The notes under the pieces: model-generated
Seen by the model: the letters and a program-made list of their open reading frames with translations, nothing else
What the model was told of the DNA's origin: nothing
Database searches by the model: none
Made by a program: the position numbers and the translations under genes
Source of the DNA: an uncultured Erysipelotrichaceae bacterium
GTDB taxonomy: Bacteria; Bacillota_I; Bacilli_A; RF39; UBA660
Length of the DNA stretch: 11,823 bases
Direction: 5' to 3'
NCBI GenBank assembly: GCA_902803795.1
Contig: CADCRC010000025.1
Coordinates: 1 to 11,823 of the forward strand
In this document: one piece after another, positions 7,735 to 11,823 of the stretch
How positions within the stretch are numbered: the stretch's first letter is position 1
How the letters are laid out: each line of letters begins with the position of its first letter

Positions 7735-8853
7735 ATGAAAAAGAAACATAATGGATTAAAATTATTATTAATTATATTGTTTGCATTTTTATTAGGAGGA
7801 GCAACCACATATTCAATACTAAAATACACACCCTTATTAAGCCAAACAATAGTAAAAAACACAACAACAACAATAAGAAATAAATCACAAGTATATGAAA
7901 AAAATTCACTTGCTGCATCAATTGATAAAATATATGATGCAACTGTATTAGTTGAAGGATTTAAAAATGGAGAACTAGGCGGTTCAGGTTCTGGTTTTGT
8001 ATATAAAACAGATGATAAATATGGATATATTTTAACAAACCAACATGTTGTATCTGACTTTGATGAAATAAAAGTAGTGATGACAGATGAAACAGAAGTG
8101 GATGCTAAAGTACTAGGAGGAGATGAATATTTAGATCTAGCAGTACTAAGAGTTGATAAACAATATGTAACATTGATAGCTAATCTTGGAACAAGTGAAA
8201 ATTCTAGTTTAGGAGATACTATATTTGCTGTAGGAACACCAGTTGGAACAGAATATATGGGAAGTGTAACATCTGGAATTCTATCAGGAAAAGACAGATT
8301 AGTTACAGTTAGTGTAGGTAATTCTTATTCTGGTAGTGATTGGGTAATGAGAGTATTACAAATAGATGCTGCATTAAATCCAGGAAATAGTGGTGGACCA
8401 TTGTTAAATGTAAATGGAGAAGTAATTGGAGTATGTTCAATGAAACTTGTAAATGATCAAATAGAAGGAATGGCATTTGCTATACCAATAGAATATGCAA
8501 AAAGTCATTTAGAAGATTTAGAAAATGGTAAAAAAATAGAATGGCCATTACTTGGTATTTCAATGGCAAATGTAACAGATACTGCATTGTTATATAGAAA
8601 TCAAATAATTGTAGATCAAGATATAAAAGAAGGAGTAGTTGTTGTTGAGCTATCAGAAGGAACAGGTGCTGCAAATTCTGATCTTAAAAAGGGTGATATT
8701 ATTATTAAACTAAATGATAAGAAAACACCAAATATTGCATATTTAAGATATGAATTATATCAACATAATGCAGGAGATACTATAGAAATAACATATATAA
8801 GAAACGGAAAAGAACATAAAACAAAAGTAACTCTATCAAAACAAAAATCATAA
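7735..8853 (+). CDS. htrA: HtrA/DegP-like membrane-anchored serine protease with PDZ domain
   Basis: A 372-aa envelope quality-control protease that degrades misfolded exported proteins. A short Lys-rich start and one membrane segment (about 8-28, LKLLLIILFAFLLGG) anchor it with the catalytic part outside. The trypsin-like domain carries the complete triad: H104 (TNQHVV), D134 (YLDLAVL) and S219 (NPGNSGGPL). A single C-terminal PDZ domain spans about 270-368 (LKKGDIIIKLNDKKTP). The ATG at 7735 is chosen over an upstream in-frame TTG at 7714, because that TTG precedes the SD AAGGAG (7718-7723) and would add residues before the membrane anchor. Only one base separates it from the Abi_2 stop. 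Bacillota HtrAs are often under CssRS control, but no such site was recognised. Confidence 0.95.
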   Translation: MKKKHNGLKLLLIILFAFLLGGATTYSILKYTPLLSQTIVKNTTTTIRNKSQVYEKNSLAASIDKIYDATVLVEGFKNGELGGSGSGFVYKTDDKYGYILTNQHVVSDFDEIKVVMTDETEVDAKVLGGDEYLDLAVLRVDKQYVTLIANLGTSENSSLGDTIFAVGTPVGTEYMGSVTSGILSGKDRLVTVSVGNSYSGSDWVMRVLQIDAALNPGNSGGPLLNVNGEVIGVCSMKLVNDQIEGMAFAIPIEYAKSHLEDLENGKKIEWPLLGISMANVTDTALLYRNQIIVDQDIKEGVVVVELSEGTGAANSDLKKGDIIIKLNDKKTPNIAYLRYELYQHNAGDTIEITYIRNGKEHKTKVTLSKQKS

Positions 8854-8865
8854 AACAAAACAATT

Positions 8866-8901
8866 AGATTATTGACAAATGATTATCAATAATCTTTTTT
8901 T
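8866..8901 (+). terminator. Rho-independent terminator after htrA
   Basis: A 10-bp perfect stem (AGATTATTGA at 8866-8875 with TCAATAATCT at 8886-8895) has a 10-nt loop and seven T at 8895-8901. It lies 12 nt past the htrA stop and closes the Abi_2-htrA operon. Confidence 0.87.
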
Positions 8902-8943
8902 ATTATTAATAAACAAAATAAGATATAAAAATATTTAATATTA

Positions 8944-8952
8944 TGATACAAT
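8944..8952 (+). promoter_or_regulatory. Extended -10 promoter of the rpiB-mbl operon
   Basis: TGATACAAT: TACAAT (8947-8952) with the upstream TG. No good -35 is seen. The expected start near 8959 falls just before the SD GAGGTGAT (8960-8967), giving a very short leader of about 14 nt. Confidence 0.5.
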
Positions 8953-8972
8953 ATGAAAAGAGGTGATAAAAA

Positions 8973-9419
8973 ATGACTTTAGCATTTGCAAGTGATCATA
9001 GAGGATATAAATTAAAAGAAGAATTAGTAAAATATTATGATACAAAAGTAGAAACAATAGATTGTGGAACATATAATGATATATCATGTGATTATCCAGA
9101 TTATGCATTCAAATTAGGAAAGATTGTAGCAACAAAAAATGCTGACTTTGGTGTTGCTATATGTGGAACAGGAATTGGTATATCTATTGCATGTAATAAA
9201 GTAAAAGGAATAAGATGTGCAAAAATAGATAATGAAGAAGAAGCAAAAATAACAAGAAAAGATAATGATTCTAATATTGTAGCATTAAACGAAAATTTGG
9301 ATGCAAAAACAGCAATAAAAATAATTGATAGCTTTATTAATACAAAAGCCTCAAATGAAGAAAAACATGTAAGAAGAATAAACAAAATAACAAAATATGA
9401 GGAAGAACATGAAAGGTAA
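8973..9419 (+). CDS. rpiB: Ribose-5-phosphate isomerase B (RpiB/LacAB family)
   Basis: Cytoplasmic enzyme interconverting ribulose 5-phosphate and ribose 5-phosphate in the non-oxidative pentose phosphate pathway. The 148-aa length is standard. Conserved elements: ASDHRGYKLK at 6-15 (D8, H9), CGTG at 64-67 with the catalytic-base Cys64 and Thr66, NKVKGIR at 75-81, and the C-terminal KHVRR at 131-135. Two family positions differ. By alignment to E. coli RpiB as I recall it, D97 (in TRKDND) replaces His99, and K131 replaces the phosphate-binding Arg133; R135 matches Arg137. Strong SD (GAGGTGAT, 5 nt from ATG). Its last 11 bases overlap the next gene. Altered substrate preference or another phosphopentose/hexose isomerase role is possible; the fold assignment is firm. 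Confidence 0.9.
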   Translation: MTLAFASDHRGYKLKEELVKYYDTKVETIDCGTYNDISCDYPDYAFKLGKIVATKNADFGVAICGTGIGISIACNKVKGIRCAKIDNEEEAKITRKDNDSNIVALNENLDAKTAIKIIDSFINTKASNEEKHVRRINKITKYEEEHER

Positions 9420-9609
9420 AATATTTTTATACATATTAAACACAATACTTATATTATGGTCAATTGACTCAGTTAATATTAATCAAATATTTAAAAAAAA
9501 CAGAATAACACAAGCAAAAGTATTTTATTTTTTTATATGTATGATATTAATATATTTATTAACAAATTTTGAAATGGATATTTTTGAAACTTTTAAAATT
9601 ATTGGATAG
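9409..9609 (+). CDS. DUF1146 (YwzB-like) small integral membrane protein
   Basis: A 66-aa protein with two predicted membrane segments (about 4-19 and 37-53) joined by a basic loop (NQIFKKNRITQAK). The arrangement 'LNTILILWSIDSVNINQIFKK...QAKVFYFF' matches the DUF1146/YwzB family of Bacillota, about 70 aa, function unknown. In Bacillus-type genomes this family also sits near cell-envelope genes such as murA and mbl, which agrees with mbl following 10 nt later. The ATG at 9409 is chosen over one at 9397 because GAGGA (9399-9403) gives an SD 5 nt before it, while the earlier ATG has none. It overlaps the rpiB end by 11 nt, indicating coupled translation. Confidence 0.82.
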   Translation: MKGKIFLYILNTILILWSIDSVNINQIFKKNRITQAKVFYFFICMILIYLLTNFEMDIFETFKIIG

Positions 9610-9619
9610 GGGGGAAATA

Positions 9620-10615
9620 ATGTTATCAAAAGACATAGGAATAGATTTAGGTACTGCGAATGTTTTGATATATGTAAAAGGAAAAGGAATAGTCTTAAAT
9701 GAACCAAGCATTGTTGCAGTAGATAAAAAAACTAAAAAACCAATCGCAATAGGGAAAGATGCTAAAGAAATGTTAGGCAGAACACCAGAAAATATAGAAG
9801 CAATTAGACCTTTAAAAGATGGAGTTATTGCAGACTTTGAATTAACTGAAATAATGCTTAATGAATTTTTAACAAAAATAAAAGTAAAAAAACTATTTAT
9901 AAAACCAAGAATACTAATATGTTGTCCAACAAATATAACACCAGTAGAAAAAAATGCAATAAGAGAAGCAGCTTCTCAAATGGGAGCAAGGCATGTATAT
10001 ATAGAAGAAGAGCCAAAAGTCGCTGCTATAGGTGCTGGACTTGATATATCAAAACCAACAGCATCAATGGTAGTTGATATTGGTGGTGGAACAACAGATA
10101 TAGCAGTTTTATCACTAGGAGAAATAGTAACATCAAAACAAATAAAAATAGCAGGCAATCATTTAAACAATGACATTATAAAATATATAAGAGAAAAGCA
10201 TAAACTAGTAATAGGAGAACTAACAGCAGAAGAAATAAAAACAGATTTTACAAATGTATTTAGTCCATCTAAAACAGAAAAAATGACGGTAAAAGGAAGA
10301 AATCTACTAACAGGACTTCCTGATAAAATAGATCTTACACAAGAACAAACAAAAGATGCTCTAAAAGAATCAATGGGTAAATTATTTAAATCAATACAAC
10401 AAGTATTAGAAGATACGCCACCAGAACTATCTGCAGACATTATAGAAAAAGGAATAGTATTAACAGGTGGAGGAGCATATCTACAAGGACTTGTAGAATT
10501 TTTAGAATCTAAACTAAAAGTCCCAATATTAATTGCCGAAACTCCATTAACATGTGTTGCAGAAGGTGCAGGTAAATTATTAAATGATATTTCAAAATTA
10601 GAAAAAGAAGAATAA
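9620..10615 (+). CDS. mbl: MreB-family actin homologue, Mbl type
   Basis: A 331-aa bacterial actin that forms membrane-bound filaments directing elongasome peptidoglycan synthesis and rod shape. The actin-fold nucleotide site is complete: phosphate-1 loop GIDLGTAN (7-14), phosphate-2 loop DIGGGTTD (153-160), adenosine motif TGGGA (282-286), and EEEPKVAAIGAG between them. The N-terminus (DIGIDLGTANVLIYVKGKG) and the 'RPLKDGVIADFE' and 'TPPELSADII' stretches resemble B. subtilis Mbl more than MreB. There is no adjacent mreCD, which also favours Mbl over the canonical mreB locus. The ATG at 9620 is chosen over upstream in-frame ATG 9569 because AGGGGGG (9608-9614) sits 5 nt before it and the sequence then begins as the family does. 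Calling it MreB2/Mbl rather than MreB is less certain than the family. Confidence 0.94.
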   Translation: MLSKDIGIDLGTANVLIYVKGKGIVLNEPSIVAVDKKTKKPIAIGKDAKEMLGRTPENIEAIRPLKDGVIADFELTEIMLNEFLTKIKVKKLFIKPRILICCPTNITPVEKNAIREAASQMGARHVYIEEEPKVAAIGAGLDISKPTASMVVDIGGGTTDIAVLSLGEIVTSKQIKIAGNHLNNDIIKYIREKHKLVIGELTAEEIKTDFTNVFSPSKTEKMTVKGRNLLTGLPDKIDLTQEQTKDALKESMGKLFKSIQQVLEDTPPELSADIIEKGIVLTGGGAYLQGLVEFLESKLKVPILIAETPLTCVAEGAGKLLNDISKLEKEE

Positions 10616-10617
10616 AT

Positions 10618-10634
10618 AAGGAGGAATCATCCTT
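10618..10634 (+). promoter_or_regulatory. SD of the ABC ATPase gene, embedded in a small hairpin
   Basis: AAGGAGG (10618-10624) lies 8 nt before the TTG start at 10633 and decides this start. AAGGA (10618-10622) can pair perfectly with TCCTT (10630-10634), covering most of the SD and two bases of the start codon, with a 7-nt loop. Confidence 0.6.
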
Positions 10635-11526
10635 GTTAGAAGTAAAAAATATATCAAAATATTTTGATAAAATAAAAGCTGTTCAAAACCTATCATTTGA
10701 AGTAAACAAAGGTGAAATATTAGGATTATTAGGAGAAAATGGAGCAGGTAAAACAACTACATTTAGAATGATTTTAGGATTAATAAAACCAAATGAAGGA
10801 ACAATTACTCTTGATGGAAATCCAATAGATTACTCACAAACCGATAAGATAGGTTTTACAACAGAAGAGAGAAGCCTACTTCCAAGTCTAACTGTAAAAG
10901 AACAAATGTTATTCTATGGTAATCTAAAGTCAATGGATAACAATAAAATAATTAATACAACAAAAAAATATCTAAAGATATTTGAAATGGAAGAGTATCT
11001 TAATGTTAAGATAAAAGAACTATCAAAAGGAAATAAACAAAAAATACAATTTATTTCATCAATAATAAATGAACCAAAATTACTAATATTAGATGAACCA
11101 TTTACAGGACTAGATCCAATAAATGTAAAACTAATGAAAGATTGCATATATGAACTAAAAGAAAAAGGAACAATAATAATTTTTTCATCACATCAAATGG
11201 AATATATAGAAGAATTCTGTGAGAAAATAATAATACTAAATAAAGGAAAAACTATAGTAAATAATACTGTAGAAAATATAAAAAATGAATATAAAAAACA
11301 ATATATAAAAGTAATAGGGAATATAGATATAGATAAATTAAAAGAAATAAATTATATAGAAAAAATAGAAAAAACAAATAAAGAATACCTAATAAAAATA
11401 AAAGAAGAAGATAAAATAAAAGATTTATATAAAGAACTAGAAAAATATAATATAACAAAATTTGAAATAAGCATGCCAACTATCAGTCAAATATTTATAG
11501 ATAAAATAGGAGGCAAAAATGAATAA
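10633..11526 (+). CDS. ABC transporter ATP-binding protein (NatA/YhaQ-like)
   Basis: A 297-aa ATPase of an ABC-2 type exporter; with the following permease it resembles the NatAB/YhaQP family linked to sodium or drug efflux. Motifs in order: Walker A GENGAGKT 34-41 (K40), a TEERSLLPSLTV stretch at 77-88 where Glu takes the usual Q-loop Gln place (as in EER-type YhaQ relatives), signature LSKGN at 130-134 instead of LSGGQ, Walker B LLILDEP with D154/E155, the D-loop TGLDP, and switch His187 (SSHQM). The last 90 residues form a separate Lys/Ile-rich C-terminal domain typical of the family. TTG is used as start because a full AAGGAGG precedes it and no ATG is available nearby. It follows mbl by 17 nt and overlaps the permease ATG by 8 nt. 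Confidence 0.92.
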   Translation: MLEVKNISKYFDKIKAVQNLSFEVNKGEILGLLGENGAGKTTTFRMILGLIKPNEGTITLDGNPIDYSQTDKIGFTTEERSLLPSLTVKEQMLFYGNLKSMDNNKIINTTKKYLKIFEMEEYLNVKIKELSKGNKQKIQFISSIINEPKLLILDEPFTGLDPINVKLMKDCIYELKEKGTIIIFSSHQMEYIEEFCEKIIILNKGKTIVNNTVENIKNEYKKQYIKVIGNIDIDKLKEINYIEKIEKTNKEYLIKIKEEDKIKDLYKELEKYNITKFEISMPTISQIFIDKIGGKNE

Positions 11527-11823
11527 ATTATTATTTTTAATAAAACACTACATAAAAAAGAAAGTTATATCAAAAGAATTCTTATTCGCAAATATCTTCT
11601 TATTATTATGTATAATATTATTATTTAATATTGATTCAATAATATATAAATTAGGTGGAAAATATAAAGAACCAATAAATATAATATTAAAAGATAATGC
11701 ACAAGTAAAAAAAATATTAGAAAAAGAAATAGATATTATTAAAAAAACTAATGAAGATTTACAAATAAATATTGAAGAATCAAATGATGATATAAATGAT
11801 ATAGAAGAAAATATAAAACAAAA
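11519..11823 (+). CDS. ABC-2 type permease, N-terminal part (cut by window end)
   Basis: The first 101 residues are visible; the frame is open to the window edge. The ATG overlaps the end of the ATPase gene by 8 nt, with AGGAGG (11508-11513) 5 nt upstream, so the two are coupled and form one transporter. A short basic cytoplasmic stretch (LIKHYIKKKVISKEF) is followed by one membrane segment (about 21-38) and then a long charged, helical, coiled-coil-like region rich in E/D/N/K. This layout (first membrane helix, then a large extracytoplasmic region) matches YhaP/NatB-like permeases. The remaining membrane helices lie outside the window. Substrate unknown. Confidence 0.85.
   Translation, partial: MNKLLFLIKHYIKKKVISKEFLFANIFLLLCIILLFNIDSIIYKLGGKYKEPINIILKDNAQVKKILEKEIDIIKKTNEDLQINIEESNDDINDIEENIKQ

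Noticed and set aside
8973..9419. The rpiB gene as a galactose-6-phosphate isomerase subunit (LacA/LacB).
   Set aside because: No paired lacA/lacB gene or tagatose pathway gene is nearby, and the N-terminal ASDHRG and CGTG motifs fit RpiB. The changed residues are reported instead as an RpiB oddity.
9101..9445. A 114-codon hydrophobic open frame on the minus strand across rpiB.
   Set aside because: It lies antisense to the clear rpiB reading frame and has no SD. Its Leu/Ile/Phe/Ser-rich content is what the reverse complement of AT-rich coding DNA gives.
9569..9619. A longer mbl starting at the in-frame ATG 9569.
   Set aside because: It would overlap the DUF1146 gene by 41 nt, lacks an SD, and adds 17 residues not seen in the family. 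The ATG at 9620 has AGGGGGG 5 nt upstream.
10159..10440. A 93-codon open frame on the minus strand inside mbl.
   Set aside because: It is fully antisense to a conserved actin-family gene, with no recognisable motif and no SD.

Overview
This is a very AT-rich, densely coded stretch of a bacterial chromosome. The organism looks like a low-GC Gram-positive (Bacillota/Bacilli-like) bacterium. Evidence: strong Shine-Dalgarno (SD) sites (AGGAGG, GAGGTGA), extended -10 promoters, a Firmicutes-type type VII secretion ATPase, YukD, a DUF1146 membrane protein next to mbl, and a NatA/YhaQ-like transporter. UGG encodes Trp and UGA is used as a stop (5365-5367), so the Mycoplasma code does not apply. An uncultured gut lineage near Erysipelotrichales or RF39 would fit, but that is inference.

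Layout. (1) Positions 1-124: the end of rpsI (ribosomal protein S9) and its terminator. (2) 203-5615: a compact type VIIb secretion (T7SSb) cluster with its own sigma-A-type promoter. It holds essC (1521 aa, FHA domain plus tandem FtsK/SpoIIIE ATPase domains), a YukD/EsaB ubiquitin-like gene, and two small unrecognised helical proteins, the last pair with overlapping ATGA stop/start. No EssB, EsaA, EssA or WXG100 gene is present, so the apparatus is either completed elsewhere or reduced. (3) 5589-6560, minus strand: a zinc-dependent phospholipase C family protein. It is convergent with the T7SS cluster and shares a 16-bp perfect bidirectional terminator hairpin that overlaps both stop codons. 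(4) 6750-8901: an Abi_2 (AbiD/AbiF) family protein with a HEPN-like R-x4-H motif, followed one base later by a membrane-anchored HtrA protease, ending at a terminator. (5) 8944-end: rpiB, a DUF1146 membrane protein, mbl (MreB-like), and an ABC ATPase with its truncated permease. These are tightly packed or overlapping and probably form one operon.

Regions 1 and 5 are housekeeping (translation, pentose phosphate pathway, cell shape, export). Regions 2-4 have an accessory character (contact-dependent secretion, lipase-like enzyme, abortive-infection-type RNase plus stress protease). The items most worth a second look are the stripped-down T7SS with two orphan small proteins, the apparent loss of ATPase motifs in EssC domains 2 and 3, the Abi_2-HtrA gene pair with its AT-rich leader, and RpiB carrying Asp where the family has its active-site His.
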